From Oleomonas cavernae (GTDB lineage: Bacteria > Pseudomonadota > Alphaproteobacteria > Zavarziniales > Zavarziniaceae), in contig NZ_QYUK01000016.1 of assembly GCF_003590945.1 (NCBI RefSeq), positions 124,001 through 188,000 on the forward strand: 64,000 nt of DNA. Direction: 5' to 3'. Each line of letters begins with the position of its first letter. Position 1 is the first letter of the stretch. The position numbers and the translations under genes are program-made. This document shows, piece after piece, positions 29,368 to 39,041 of the stretch. The notes under the pieces are model-generated. The model was not told the origin of the DNA, did no database searches, and saw nothing but the letters and a program-made list of their open reading frames with translations.

Positions 29368-30915
29368 TCAGTTCCCGCTGGCGGCGGTGGGCAGAACGAT
29401 GGTCACCCTGGTGCCGCGCCTGGAGTCCTCATCCGATGATATAAGGATGCTGCCGTCATGTCGCGCAATGATCCAGCGGGCCAGGGCCAGGCCAATGCCA
29501 AAGCCCGATTTCTCGGCTGAATTGCGGCGGGCAAAGCGCTGGAACACCTGTTCGCGCGCCTCCGGGGGGATGCCGCAGCCATCGTCGGCCACGGTAATGG
29601 AAGCCCCCGCCGCCCCCGCCGACAGCGAGACCACGATGGCCGTTGCCCCCGTCGCGTGCCGAATCGCGTTGTCGATCAGGCCTTCGACCACCTGGCGCAG
29701 CCATTCGGCGTCGGCCCTGGCCTCGACCGGGGTGTCCGGCAGGTCCAGCCGCAGTTCGAGCCCCTGCCGCCGCGCCGAGATCGCAAAAGACTCGACCGCA
29801 TCGCTCAGCACCGATTGCAGCGCCGCCTGCCGAAAATCCAGGTCGATCTCGCCGCTTTCCGAGCGGGCGACGCGCAGCAGATCCTCCACCCGGCGATGCA
29901 GGCGCAGGGCGCGCTGGCGGATGGTGGTCAGGATGGGCCTGACCGTTTCGGCCGGGATCGAGGTCGCCCGCAAGGCCACGTCGCACTCGCCCAGCACCAC
30001 GGTCAGCGGCGTGCGCAGTTCGTGGCTGACATCGGCAAAGAACCGTCGGCGCGAGCGATCGATCGCGCCGAGCTGTTCATTGGCCTTGGTCAGGTCCGCC
30101 GTCCGCTCGGCGACTGTCCGTTCCAGATTGGCCCGGTCCTCCGACAGGCGCCGTTCGCGCTGGGCCAGCATCGACGCCATGCGGTTGAACCGCGCCACCA
30201 CCAGCCCCAGTTCGTCGCGCGCACCGATCGGCAGGCGGGTCTCCAGGTCACCCCGCGCCACGGCCTTGGCGGCATGCTCGATGGAGACGATGCGCTGCAA
30301 CAGGGGCAGCGTGATCCGGCGGTGCAACAAAACGGCGGCGACCAGCGCCAGCAGCGCGGCGGCCAGCGCCCCCTCGACCAGCCGGCGCGAGGTTTGTCGC
30401 AAGGAATCGCGCCCGGCCGCCACGGCCCGGCGCTCGGCCTCGACCAGCGACGACAGGGCCGGCCCGGCCGACAAGGCAAAAACGTTGAGCGCCCCGCGAA
30501 TGGCATCCCCGCGGCTCAGCGTGCCGGGCTCGTCCAGGGCTCGGCCGACCGATGCGTCCAGCGTCCGGAAGTCGGCACGAAGATGGGCCGACACCCGGCC
30601 GCCGCCCGCGCCCGGATCGGCTTGCCCCTGCGCCGCATCGAAGGCGACCAGGGCTTCCTCGGTCTGCGCGCGCAAGTCTGCCAGGCGCGTGCGGCTGGGC
30701 GAGGTGGCGTTGGTGCTGTCGATCGAGGCCAGCGCATAGTCGGTCAGCCGCCCGGAAATCTCGGCCAGCAGGTCGAGCCGATGCTGCGACGCCATCAACC
30801 GCTCCAGCGCCCGATCCGACACCTGCACGGCAAAGAAAATACCCGCGGCTGCCAGGACGGTGAGCATGGCCACACCGCCGACGAGAAACAGAAGCCTGGC
30901 CCTGATCGATCCCAT
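29368..30915 (-). CDS. Sensor histidine kinase (HAMP-HisKA-HATPase)
   Basis: About 515 residues from ATG at 30915. A first membrane segment (LLFLVGGVAMLTVLAAAGIF) is followed by a periplasmic region of ~150 residues, a second membrane segment (EGALAAALLALVAAVLL) and HAMP. The HisKA motif is ADVSHELRTPL with H298. The ATPase domain shows DNAIRHA, DDGCGIP and GFGIGLAL. A longer start at 31047 would place basic, proline-containing sequence before the membrane segment and is less likely. It is transcribed with the response regulator and away from the binding protein gene at 31250. Stimulus unknown. Confidence 0.9.
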   Translation of the reverse strand: MGSIRARLLFLVGGVAMLTVLAAAGIFFAVQVSDRALERLMASQHRLDLLAEISGRLTDYALASIDSTNATSPSRTRLADLRAQTEEALVAFDAAQGQADPGAGGGRVSAHLRADFRTLDASVGRALDEPGTLSRGDAIRGALNVFALSAGPALSSLVEAERRAVAAGRDSLRQTSRRLVEGALAAALLALVAAVLLHRRITLPLLQRIVSIEHAAKAVARGDLETRLPIGARDELGLVVARFNRMASMLAQRERRLSEDRANLERTVAERTADLTKANEQLGAIDRSRRRFFADVSHELRTPLTVVLGECDVALRATSIPAETVRPILTTIRQRALRLHRRVEDLLRVARSESGEIDLDFRQAALQSVLSDAVESFAISARRQGLELRLDLPDTPVEARADAEWLRQVVEGLIDNAIRHATGATAIVVSLSAGAAGASITVADDGCGIPPEAREQVFQRFARRNSAEKSGFGIGLALARWIIARHDGSILISSDEDSRRGTRVTIVLPTAASGN

Positions 30916-31214
30916 GCCTGCCTGAAGCCGAGCTTCCTCCACAGCGTTTCTACGGCCGCCATCGCGGCAATCTGGCATGCTTCGCGCACCTGAAAAAGCG
31001 CGAAGATTGCGCGGATTATCGCCGGCACCGGGCCTTGGCGCGGCCACATGGCATGCAACAGGTCCGATAGCATCGCCGCGGCCCTGCCCATCGCGGCAAG
31101 CGCTGAAACCAGCATTGTTCTCTTGATTGTCGATCGGTGAACTTGATCGATCACGCAGGCCATCAAATACTATCGGCTTATGAATTTTATTATTTTCAAC
31201 TTACATCTAATACC

Positions 31215-31249
31215 TTGACTGAGAAACAGGCCCCTGAATAATCGGGGCC
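31215..31249 (+). promoter_or_regulatory. Promoter with overlapping inverted repeat at the start of binding protein 2
   Basis: TTGACT (31215-31220), 16 nt, AATAAT (31237-31242), then the ATG at 31250. This spacing would put the transcription start at about the ATG, implying a leaderless message; no Shine-Dalgarno sequence is visible. The inverted repeat GGCCCC-N9-GGGGCC (31229-31249) spans the -10 and could be an operator. Confidence 0.45.
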
Positions 31250-32469
31250 ATGAACAATAGACGGCGTGCATTACCGATCATTGGAACGGCGCTTGTCGGT
31301 TTGACGATGGCGGTTACCACCGCCTGGCCCGGCTCGAGCCGGGCTCAGGCGACGCCCCCATCGATCGAGGTTCGCATCGGCCTTGTCGGCCACAAGAGCC
31401 AGCCGCCGGCGCTCTACGAGCTCGACCCGACACCGCCGGACGAAGGCGCGGCGGGGGCCCGGCTTGCCATCGAAGACAACAATACCACCGGCAAGTTCAC
31501 CCATCAGCGCTACGCCCTCGACGAGGCGACACTGGCTGCCGGGCAATCCGCCGTCGAGGCAGCAACGCGGCTGGTCGACGGCGGCGCCGGCTTCCTGATC
31601 CTGGACCTGCCGGCCGACGAGTTGCTCGGCGTGGCCGATGCGTTGGCGGCGCGGAACGTCATCCTGTTCAATGCCCAGGCGCAAGACGACCGGCTGCGCA
31701 ATGCCGACTGCCGCGCCAATCTCTTTCACATCGCGCCCAGCCGCGCCATGGTCACCGACGCCCTGGCCCAGGTCATGACCGCGAAGCGCTGGGCCGATCT
31801 GTTCCTGATCGTCGGCCCCGGCCCGAGGACCAGCTCTACGCCGAGGCGGTGCGGCGTTCCGCGAAGAAATTCGGCTTGAAGATCGTGGCGGAAAAGAACT
31901 GGGACTTCGGCGCGCTCGCCCGCGCCCGCGGCGACAGCGTCACCCAGGCGGAAGCCCTGGTCTTCACCCGCGGGGTCGACTACGACATCATGATCGTGGC
32001 CGACGAAGCAGCCGATTTCGGCGACTATATTTCCTACCACACCTGGGATCCCAAACTGGTGGCGGGCACCCAGGGCCTGGTCGCCACCCCCTGGCACCGC
32101 GCCCAGGACGCCTGGGGTTCGGCGCAACTACAAAGCCGTTTCTACAAGGCGGCCGGGCGCACCATGCGGCCGGTCGACTATCAGGCCTGGGTTGCCGTGC
32201 GCGCGATCGGCGAAGCGGTTACGCGCCTCAAATCGGCCGACCCGCAGGCGGTTGCCGGCTTCATGGTCGACCCGGATTTCCAGATCGCAGCCTTCAAGGG
32301 CGTTCCGGTCAGCTTCCGGCCCTGGGACCACCAGTTGCGTCAGCCGCTGCTGATCGCGCAGGCCATGGCAATCGTGACGGTTTCGCCGCAGGCAGGCTTC
32401 CTGCACCAGCGCACGCCGCTCGACACGCTGGGCTTCGATCAACCGGAAAGCACCTGCCGCTTGCCATGA
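31250..32469 (+). pseudogene. Binding-protein-like gene of the PQQ-ADH ABC system, copy 2, frameshifted
   Basis: The first part (31250 to about 31824) has a signal peptide and aligns with the intact protein at 3070-4257 up to LFLIVGPGP. The frame then breaks and the rest (to 32469, ending QPESTCRLP) continues in another frame, with AVRRSAKKFG directly alignable to AVRRSAARFG of copy 1. Adding one C to the CCC run at 31822-31824 restores GPGPEDQLYAEAV and an uninterrupted product of about 407 residues. Either a real inactivating deletion or a sequencing error. Upstream is a probable leaderless promoter; downstream is the beta-propeller gene. Confidence 0.82.
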
Positions 32470-32512
32470 CAGGAAGGGGCGGATCAACCGCGCCGTTTGG
32501 GAGGAATGTGGA

Positions 32513-33487
32513 ATGTGGCGCCCGATCTTGCTTGGCATGATACTGGTTACAGGTGTCGGGATTGCCATCCCGGCCGCCGCCTACACCGTCTATGTCTCGA
32601 ACGAGAAGGGCAACTCGATCAGCGTGATCGATTCCGTGACCATGGCGGTAACGAATACCGTTGCGGTCGGCCGGCGGCCGCGCGGCATCACCATCAGCAA
32701 CGACGGCAAGTTCCTGTTTCTCGCTGCCAGCGACGAAGACGGCGTGCAGGTGATCGATACCGCCACGATGAAAGTGGTGCGCACCCTGCAATCGGGCCCG
32801 GACCCCGAACTGTTCATTCTTCACCCGTCCGGCAACCCGCTCTACATCGCCAACGAAGACGATGCCCTCGTAACCGTGGTGGACGTGGAAAAAAACCAGA
32901 TCCTGGCGCAGGTGCCGGTGGGGGTGGAGCCCGAGGGCATGGGCATCAGCCCGGACGGCAAGATGCTGGTCAACACCTCCGAAACCACCAACATGGCCCA
33001 CTTCATCGATACCACGACCTTCCAGGTGATCGACAGCGTCCTGGTCGATTCAAGGCCCCGCTTCGCCGAATTCAACAGAGACGGCAGCAGGCTGTGGGTC
33101 AGTTCCGAAGTCGGCGGCAGCATTGCCGTCATCGACCCGAAGACGCGGCAGATCATCAAGACGATCGAGTTCGAAATTCCCGGCGTGACCCGGGAAGCGA
33201 TCCAGCCGGTGGGCGTGCGCGTCACCAGCGACGGCAAGTATGCCTTTGCCGCCCTGGGCCCCGCCAACCGCGTCGCCGTCATCAACGGCGAAACGCTGGA
33301 GGTCGAGAAATACCTGCTGGTCGGCCAGCGGGTCTGGCAACTGGCCTTCACCCCGGACCAGAAATTCCTCTACGCCACCAACGGCAATTCCAACGACGTT
33401 TCGATCATCGACGTCGCCGAGTTGAAGGTGGTGAAGACGATCGCCGTCGGTGAAGCGCCCTGGGGCGTGGTGGTCTCGCCCCGGTGA
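32513..33487 (+). CDS. PQQ-dependent catabolism-associated YVTN beta-propeller protein
   Basis: A 324-residue exported protein (signal of about 22 residues) made of seven-blade-type repeats of about 42 residues, each with a V-x-D-x-x-T-x-x-V-x-x-I/V core, for example VSNEKGNSISVIDSVTMAV and ANEDDALVTVVDVEKNQIL. ATG at 32513 has GGGAGGA just upstream. Such propellers accompany PQQ-dependent alcohol dehydrogenases. A paralogue lies at 40575-41522, and each sits next to an SRPBCC protein. Possibly a scaffold or PQQ-handling protein; function is not established. Confidence 0.85.
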   Translation: MWRPILLGMILVTGVGIAIPAAAYTVYVSNEKGNSISVIDSVTMAVTNTVAVGRRPRGITISNDGKFLFLAASDEDGVQVIDTATMKVVRTLQSGPDPELFILHPSGNPLYIANEDDALVTVVDVEKNQILAQVPVGVEPEGMGISPDGKMLVNTSETTNMAHFIDTTTFQVIDSVLVDSRPRFAEFNRDGSRLWVSSEVGGSIAVIDPKTRQIIKTIEFEIPGVTREAIQPVGVRVTSDGKYAFAALGPANRVAVINGETLEVEKYLLVGQRVWQLAFTPDQKFLYATNGNSNDVSIIDVAELKVVKTIAVGEAPWGVVVSPR

Positions 33488-33534
33488 TCGGCCCTGCCCC
33501 GTCAATCAACAAGAAAATCGAGAGGATACCCATC

Positions 33535-34023
33535 ATGCGAAACCTGTCCCTTTGTGCCGGCGCGGCGCTCGCGCTACTCGTCGGCGGCCAGGCCCTGGCG
33601 GCCGAGAACAGCAACCGGGTCGAAGCCAAGGCGACGCCTGACCAGGCCTGGGCGCTGATCGGCGATTTCTGCGGCATCAAGAATTGGCACCCTGCCATCG
33701 CGACCTGCGAATTGTCGGAAATGGATGGTGCCAAGATCAGGACGCTGACGGCAAAGGACGGCGCCAAATTCGTCGAGAAGCTGGTCAAGTGGGATGATGC
33801 GGGCAGGTCCTACACCTACGCGATCCTGGAGAGTCCGCTGCCGGTCGAGAAGTATGTCTCGACCCTGAAGGTCGAGGAGGACGACGAGCCGGGCAAGGTG
33901 GCAATCATCTGGTCGTCGAGCTTCGAGCCCAAGGGGGTTTCCGAGACCGATGCGCGCAAGGTCGTCGCCGATATCTATGTCGCCGGCCTGCTCGCGCTGA
34001 AGAACACGCTCAAGGGCAAGTGA
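33535..34023 (+). CDS. Exported SRPBCC (START-like) family protein
   Basis: About 162 residues: signal peptide MRNLSLCAGAALALLVGG with cleavage after ALA, then a compact SRPBCC fold beginning NRVEAKATPDQAWALIGDFCGIKNWHPAI. Such folds form a deep hydrophobic pocket for a small ligand. ATG at 33535 follows GAGAGGA; the longer reading from 33484 lacks a ribosome site. It is paralogous to the protein at 40018 (IGNFQDMGWLPGV matches IGDFCGIKNWHPA). Location between propeller and ABC genes implies a shared periplasmic role. Confidence 0.82.
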   Translation: MRNLSLCAGAALALLVGGQALAAENSNRVEAKATPDQAWALIGDFCGIKNWHPAIATCELSEMDGAKIRTLTAKDGAKFVEKLVKWDDAGRSYTYAILESPLPVEKYVSTLKVEEDDEPGKVAIIWSSSFEPKGVSETDARKVVADIYVAGLLALKNTLKGK

Positions 34024-34092
34024 TGGCGGGTAAGTGATGGCGGGCCGGGTGCCCGATCGGTATCCTCCTCCCATGCGGTCACAGCCCGGGAC

Positions 34093-34842
34093 ATGATTGT
34101 GGCACCACCAGAATCCCTGCCGGCCTTGTCGATCAACGGCCTCGGCCATCGCTTCGGTGCAAGGGAGGCTTTGGCCGGCATCTCGCTCGAGGTGCCGGCC
34201 GGGCGCTTCGTTGCCCTGCTGGGCCCCAACGGGGCCGGCAAGACCACGTTGTTTTCGGTCGTCACCCGCCTCTACAACAATCAGTCGGGGGTCATTTCGG
34301 TCTTCGGGCACGACCTGCGCCGGGCCCCCTCCCGCGCCCTGGCCGAACTCGGCGTCGTGTTCCAAAGCCGCACCCTCGACCCCGACCTAACGGTGCGCCA
34401 GAACCTGGCCTATCACGCCGCCCTGCACGGCCTGGCCGGCCGGGCCGTGCGGGCGCGCATCGAGCATCTGCTGATCCGCGCCGGCCTGGGCGAGAAGATC
34501 GACGACAAGGTGCGGATCCTCTCGGGCGGCCAGGCGCGCCGGGTCGAGATCGCGCGCGCCCTGGTCCACGCGCCGCGCCTGCTGCTGCTCGACGAGCCGA
34601 CCGTCGGCCTCGACCTCGCAGCCCGCGCCGGCATTGTCGACAGCGTGCGCCAACTGGTCCGCGACGACGGCATCTCGGTCCTGTGGGCGACCCATATCTT
34701 CGAGGAAATCGCGCCCGAGGATGCCGTCTACGTGCTGCACGAGGGCAATATCGTGGCCGCGGGCACGGCCGCCTCGCTGGCCGAGGAAAGCGGGTCGACC
34801 CTGGCGACCGCGTTCCGCAAGCTGACGGAGCAGGCCCGATGA
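34093..34842 (+). CDS. ABC transporter ATP-binding protein, PQQ-ADH type (copy 2)
   Basis: A 249-residue ATPase with Walker A GPNGAGKTT, signature LSGGQARRVEIARAL, Walker B LLLLDEPTVGLD and H-loop WATH, all intact. It is paralogous to 1431-2201. The stop overlaps the permease start (ATGA at 34839). Unlike its partners in this copy it has no frame interruption. Confidence 0.9.
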   Translation: MIVAPPESLPALSINGLGHRFGAREALAGISLEVPAGRFVALLGPNGAGKTTLFSVVTRLYNNQSGVISVFGHDLRRAPSRALAELGVVFQSRTLDPDLTVRQNLAYHAALHGLAGRAVRARIEHLLIRAGLGEKIDDKVRILSGGQARRVEIARALVHAPRLLLLDEPTVGLDLAARAGIVDSVRQLVRDDGISVLWATHIFEEIAPEDAVYVLHEGNIVAAGTAASLAEESGSTLATAFRKLTEQAR

Positions 34843-35680
34843 CGCCCGCCGCACCCTCGCGCCTCGGCCTTGCCGGCTACCTGGTTTGCCTGGGCGGCAT
34901 CACCCGGCGCGAGCTGTTGCGCTTCGTCAACCAGCGCGAGCGCTTTCTGTCCGCCCTGGTACGGCCCCTGATCTGGCTGTTCATCTTCGCCGCCGGCTTT
35001 CGCAGCGTGCTCGGCGTCTCGATCCAGCCGCCCTACGAGACCTATATTCTCTACGAGGTCTACGTCGTGCCGGGGCTGGCCGTGATGATCCAGCTTTTCT
35101 ACGGCATGCAGTCGTCGCTCTCGATGGTCTATGACCGCGAGGTCGGCTCCATGCGCGTGCTGCTCAGCAGCCCGTTCCCGCGCTGGTCCCTGCTGCTGGC
35201 CAAGCTCCTGGCCAGCGTGCTGGTCTCCGTCGCCCAGGTCTATGTGTTCTTGGGATAGCCTTGTTCTGGGAGGTCGACGCGCCGGCGCTGGGTTATCTCC
35301 TGGCCCTGCCCGCCTTCGTGCTGACCGGCCTGATGCTGGGCGCAATCGGGCTGTTCCTGTCGTCGCTGATCAAGCAGTTGGAAAACTTCGCCAGCGTGAT
35401 GAATTTCGTGATCTTCCCGATGTTCTTCGCCTCGTCGGCGCTCTATCCGCTGTGGCGGATCCGCGAGGCGAGTGAAACACTCTATGTCATCTGCCTGGCC
35501 AACCCGTTCAGCCATGCCGTGGAACTGATCCGCTTTGCCCTGTACGGCGCCTTCGAGCCCGTATCCCTTGCCGTGGTCGCCGGCACGACCGCCGCATTCT
35601 TCGTTGCCGCCGCCGTGGCCTACGATCCCGTGCGGGGGTTGATGGCCCGTCGCGGCGGGCCCAGAGGAGAAGCACCATGA
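34839..35680 (+). pseudogene. ABC-2 permease of the PQQ-ADH system, copy 2, frameshifted
   Basis: The first part ends at a stop (35256-35258) right after VAQVYVFLG; the remainder reads in the next frame from about 35255 (IALFWEVDAPALGYL...) to 35680. The intact copy at 2198-3013 runs straight through this point (VQVYAFLGIAALAG). Adding one G to the GGG run at 35252-35254 restores one reading frame of about 280 residues with six membrane segments. True decay or a base-calling error; no other damage is seen. The stop overlaps the next gene's ATG. Confidence 0.83.
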
Positions 35681-36279
35681 GGCCCCGCATCCTTGCCGCC
35701 CTGTGCCTGATCCTGGCCGCCCCGGCCCAGGCCCAGGCTCCGGCCGACCCGGACTGGCCGTGCATTCAGCGCAAGGTCGGCACGATCAGCGCCGGCACCG
35801 TCTGGAGCGGTCCCGACCTTGCCAGCGCCGGGCCGTGGGACAAGGATTTCGACGCCGCGGCCCTGGCGCAGAAGCTTGCTTCGCGGCGCACGCCGATGGC
35901 CGAGGTCGACGGCCTGATCGAGGCCTTCGCCCAGGCCGCCGGGCCTGAGAAGAGCGTGCGCCTGACCCGGGTCTTTGCCGGCGTGCTGGAGCTGACCAAC
36001 ACCGAGCGGGACCGCATCCTGAACGGCATCACCCGCTATGCCCGCGGCCAGCACAAGCTCGCCGACCGGATCCGGGAAGCGAGCGACAAGGTGGGCGAAG
36101 CCAAGGATTCACCGATGGCCGCGGAATCCAAGGAAACCCTGGAACTGGAAAACCAGTTGCAGTGGGATACCCGGATCTTCGAGGAACGCCGCCGGTCCCT
36201 GACCTATGTCTGCGAGACGCCGGTCCTGCTGGAACAGCGGGTCTTCGAGATTGCCCGCCGCATCCAGCAGCGGCTGTGA
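35677..36279 (+). CDS. Exported hypothetical protein of the PQQ-ADH ABC operon
   Basis: A 200-residue product with a short signal peptide (ending AQAQA) and a mostly helical mature part. WPCIQRKVGTISAGTVWSGPD occurs near its N-terminus, and the long charged helices near 110-190 may form a coiled coil. Two cysteines only (near residues 29 and 176). ATG overlaps the permease stop (ATGA), so it is the last gene of the operon, convergent with pqqE. No named function; a periplasmic partner of the ABC exporter is inferred. Confidence 0.72.
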   Translation: MRPRILAALCLILAAPAQAQAPADPDWPCIQRKVGTISAGTVWSGPDLASAGPWDKDFDAAALAQKLASRRTPMAEVDGLIEAFAQAAGPEKSVRLTRVFAGVLELTNTERDRILNGITRYARGQHKLADRIREASDKVGEAKDSPMAAESKETLELENQLQWDTRIFEERRRSLTYVCETPVLLEQRVFEIARRIQQRL

Positions 36280-36283
36280 CGGG

Positions 36284-37369
36284 TTACGCGCCGCCGATCC
36301 GGCGATAGGTGTTGATCACCGCTGGCCCGGCCGCCGCCTGCCGGGCCAGATCGAACAATTGCGCATGGGCCGGCGACAATTGGCAGGCCGGATCGGTCGC
36401 CGCCGCGGTGCCGGTCAGGGCCAGGGCCTGGCAGCGGCAGCCGCCCCAGTCGATCTCCTTGCGCTCGCAGCTTTGGCACGGCTCGGGCATCCAGTCCGTC
36501 CCGCGAAAGGCCGCGAAGGCCGGGTCGTTGGCCCAGATGTCGGCGAGCCGGCGGCCCCGGATGTTGGCGAAGCTGAGGCCCGGAATGGTCTCGGCCGCGT
36601 GGCAGGGCAGGATGTTGCCGGTGGGCGAGACATTGACGAAGCGCCGGCCCCAGCCGCCCATGCAGGCCTTGGGCCGCCGGGCATAGTAATCGGGGATCAC
36701 GTAATCGATCAGCAGCCGCCCGCCCAGGCGCAACCGCTCCGCCTCGACCAGGGCGGTGGCGGCATCGAGCTGGTCCAGCGTCGGCATCAGGTAGTCGCGG
36801 TTCTTCAGCGCCCAGCCGTAATACTGGACATGGGCGATCTCGATGCGCTCGGCCCCCACATCCTCGGCAAAGGCGATCATCTCGTCCAGGCGATCCAGGT
36901 TCTGGCGATGCACCACCGCATTGATGGTCAGGGCCAGGCCCGCCTGGTGCACCTCCTGCGCCGCCGCGCGTTTCTTCTGTAACCCGCCGGGATAGGCACT
37001 GATCTTGTCGGCATTGGCGGGGTCGGTGTCCTGAATCGAAATCTGCACATGGTCGAGGCCGGCCTCGACCAGAACCTCGAGCTTCTCACGGTCCAGCAGC
37101 ACGCCCGAGGTGATCAGGTTGCTGTACAGCCCGGCCGCGCGGGCGTGGCCGACAAGCTGGGGCAGGTCGCGCCGCACCAGGGGCTCGCCGCCCGAGAAGT
37201 GGATTTGCAGAATGCCCAGCGCCGCCGCCTCGTCGATCAGGCGCAGCCACTCCCCGGTGTCCAGTTCGTCGGCCACCCGCGCCAATTCGATCGGGTTGGA
37301 ACAATAGGGACACTGCAACGGGCAGCGATGCGTCACCTCCGCCAGCAGGGCCAGGGGGGCGTCGATCAT
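36284..37369 (-). CDS. pqqE: PQQ biosynthesis radical SAM enzyme PqqE
   Basis: A 361-residue radical SAM protein joining Glu and Tyr of PqqA. The SAM cluster is C16-x3-C20-x2-C23 ([10 protein letters not shown]), followed by [12 protein letters not shown]. The SPASM region has [36 protein letters not shown] at 37369 overlaps the pqqC stop (ATGA). The longer reading from 37453 is pqqC DNA in another frame. PqqE normally needs PqqD to present PqqA; pqqD is not in this operon. Confidence 0.95.
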   Translation of the reverse strand: MIDAPLALLAEVTHRCPLQCPYCSNPIELARVADELDTGEWLRLIDEAAALGILQIHFSGGEPLVRRDLPQLVGHARAAGLYSNLITSGVLLDREKLEVLVEAGLDHVQISIQDTDPANADKISAYPGGLQKKRAAAQEVHQAGLALTINAVVHRQNLDRLDEMIAFAEDVGAERIEIAHVQYYGWALKNRDYLMPTLDQLDAATALVEAERLRLGGRLLIDYVIPDYYARRPKACMGGWGRRFVNVSPTGNILPCHAAETIPGLSFANIRGRRLADIWANDPAFAAFRGTDWMPEPCQSCERKEIDWGGCRCQALALTGTAAATDPACQLSPAHAQLFDLARQAAAGPAVINTYRRIGGA

Positions 37370-38091
37370 GGTTGCCACGCGCCCGGTGTCACCAGGCCCG
37401 GCTCGACATAGGCGAAGTGCAGGGCATCGAGCTGCGCCCAGAGCACATCGCATTTGAAGGTCAGGGCCGCAATCACCGCCTGTTGCTGGTCGGGCCGGCG
37501 CGCCTCGCGCTTGACATAGTCCAGGGCGAAATCGGCGTCGCGCGGGGCCTGGGTCAGGCGCTTGTCGAAATAGGCCAGGGCCTCCTTCGAGACGAAGTCG
37601 TAATTGGCCAGCATCCCGGCCACCCGGTTGGCGATGATGCCGGGCGCAAACAACTCAGTCAGCGACGAGGCGATGGCTTCCAGCAACGGCCGCTCGGCCA
37701 CGAAATGGACGTAGGCGTCGACCGCGAAGCGCGTGGCCGGCAGGACCCCGCGGGCGGAGGCGACATAGGCCCGGTCGAAGCCCAGGGAATCGGTCAGCCG
37801 CAGCCAGCGCTCGATCCCGCCGTCGCCCTCGCGCTCGCCGTCGTGATCGATGATGCGCTGGCGCCAGCTTCGGCGCAGGGCCGGATCTTCCAGCCGCGCC
37901 AGCAAGGCCGCGTCCTTCAGGGGAATCCGGCTTTGGTAGTAATAGCGGTTCAGTGCCCAGGCGCGAACCTGGTCGATCGTCAGCTTGCCGCCATGCAGCA
38001 GGGCGTGGAAGGGGTGTTTGTCGTGATAGCGCGCGGCGCCGACGGCGCGCAGCGCGGCCTCGAGCTCCTCAGGGGTCATGATCGCGTTCAC
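37366..38091 (-). CDS. pqqC: Pyrroloquinoline-quinone synthase PqqC
   Basis: A 241-residue cofactor-free oxidase catalysing the last ring closure and oxidation steps of [19 protein letters not shown] near the N-terminus and the [16 protein letters not shown] segment (about residues 48-63) are diagnostic; it ends in the usual PGAWQP. It is not fused to PqqD, unlike in Methylorubrum. Start at ATG 38091 overlaps the pqqB stop by 4 nt. Confidence 0.96.
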   Translation of the reverse strand: MNAIMTPEELEAALRAVGAARYHDKHPFHALLHGGKLTIDQVRAWALNRYYYQSRIPLKDAALLARLEDPALRRSWRQRIIDHDGEREGDGGIERWLRLTDSLGFDRAYVASARGVLPATRFAVDAYVHFVAERPLLEAIASSLTELFAPGIIANRVAGMLANYDFVSKEALAYFDKRLTQAPRDADFALDYVKREARRPDQQQAVIAALTFKCDVLWAQLDALHFAYVEPGLVTPGAWQP

Positions 38092-39002
38092 AGGTGAATT
38101 TCCTCCCCATCCACGGGTACGTGCCAGCCCGCTGCTGTCGCGGCAGCGCGTTGCGACGTCCCGTCGACGAGCGCCGGGTTGGTCGTATTGATATGGATAA
38201 AGATCCGCCGGCCGATCGACAAGTCGGCCAGGCGGGCCATCGTGCCATCGGGCCCGGACATGCTGACATGCCCCATCCGGTAGCCGGTCTTGGCCGAGGC
38301 CCCGAGCAGGATCATCTCGTCATCCTGCCACAGCGTGCCGTCGAACAGCAGCAGATCGGCGCCATCGATACGCCGGCGCAAGGCCTCGTCGATCGCCGCG
38401 CAGCCCGGCACGAACACAACCCGGCGGGTGTCATCGGTGATCTCCAGGCCGATCGTGGTGCCCTTTCGCCCGGTCAGGTCGTTCCCGGCCCCTTCGAGGT
38501 AGAGCGGCACCTTGCCGGCAACATCGAAGGCGGTGACCGTCACCCCGCCGGCGACCTCGAAGGGAACATCGAGAGCGATCGGCCGGCGCGGCACCCGTTC
38601 GGCCGGCAAGGCGCCGAAAATCGGGTTGGCATCGATGGTGCCCAGGGTTTCCGCGGTGCCGTGCAGGGCAAACCGGTGGCCTTCGCGCAGGCTGAGCAGA
38701 CCGGTGATGAAATCGATCTCGCCGCCGGTCAGCACCACATCGGCGATCGGCGAATGGCGCAACCCCTCCCCCGGCCAAGCCTGCGCCGGCCACAGGGCCG
38801 GATTGGCCATGATCTGTGCCCGCAGGTCCGGGGAGGCGTTGATCAAGGTCCAGGCGGCACCGTCGCGGCTGACCGCGATCGAGGCCTGGGTGCGCTGGGG
38901 CGCCGCCGGATCACCCTGCCAAGCCTTGAGCGAGGTTGGGGCGCGACAGTTCCACTGTGGAAAACCGCCGCCGGCCGCGGTGCCGAGGAGCAAGATGCGC
39001 AT
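38088..39002 (-). CDS. pqqB: PQQ biosynthesis protein PqqB
   Basis: A 304-residue metallo-beta-lactamase-fold protein with LLGTAAGGGFPQWNC at the N-terminus, INASPDLRAQI, the LTGGEIDFITGLLSLREG segment (which replaces the usual HxHxDH zinc motif in PqqB) and GHVSMSGPDG near residue 250. PqqB hydroxylates the Tyr of the PQQ precursor. It starts 39 nt after the pqqA stop and overlaps pqqC by 4 nt. Confidence 0.95.
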   Translation of the reverse strand: MRILLLGTAAGGGFPQWNCRAPTSLKAWQGDPAAPQRTQASIAVSRDGAAWTLINASPDLRAQIMANPALWPAQAWPGEGLRHSPIADVVLTGGEIDFITGLLSLREGHRFALHGTAETLGTIDANPIFGALPAERVPRRPIALDVPFEVAGGVTVTAFDVAGKVPLYLEGAGNDLTGRKGTTIGLEITDDTRRVVFVPGCAAIDEALRRRIDGADLLLFDGTLWQDDEMILLGASAKTGYRMGHVSMSGPDGTMARLADLSIGRRIFIHINTTNPALVDGTSQRAAATAAGWHVPVDGEEIHL

Positions 39003-39041
39003 GGGGCCTCGACACAGTGCTACCGACGGCAGCCCGTCAGA

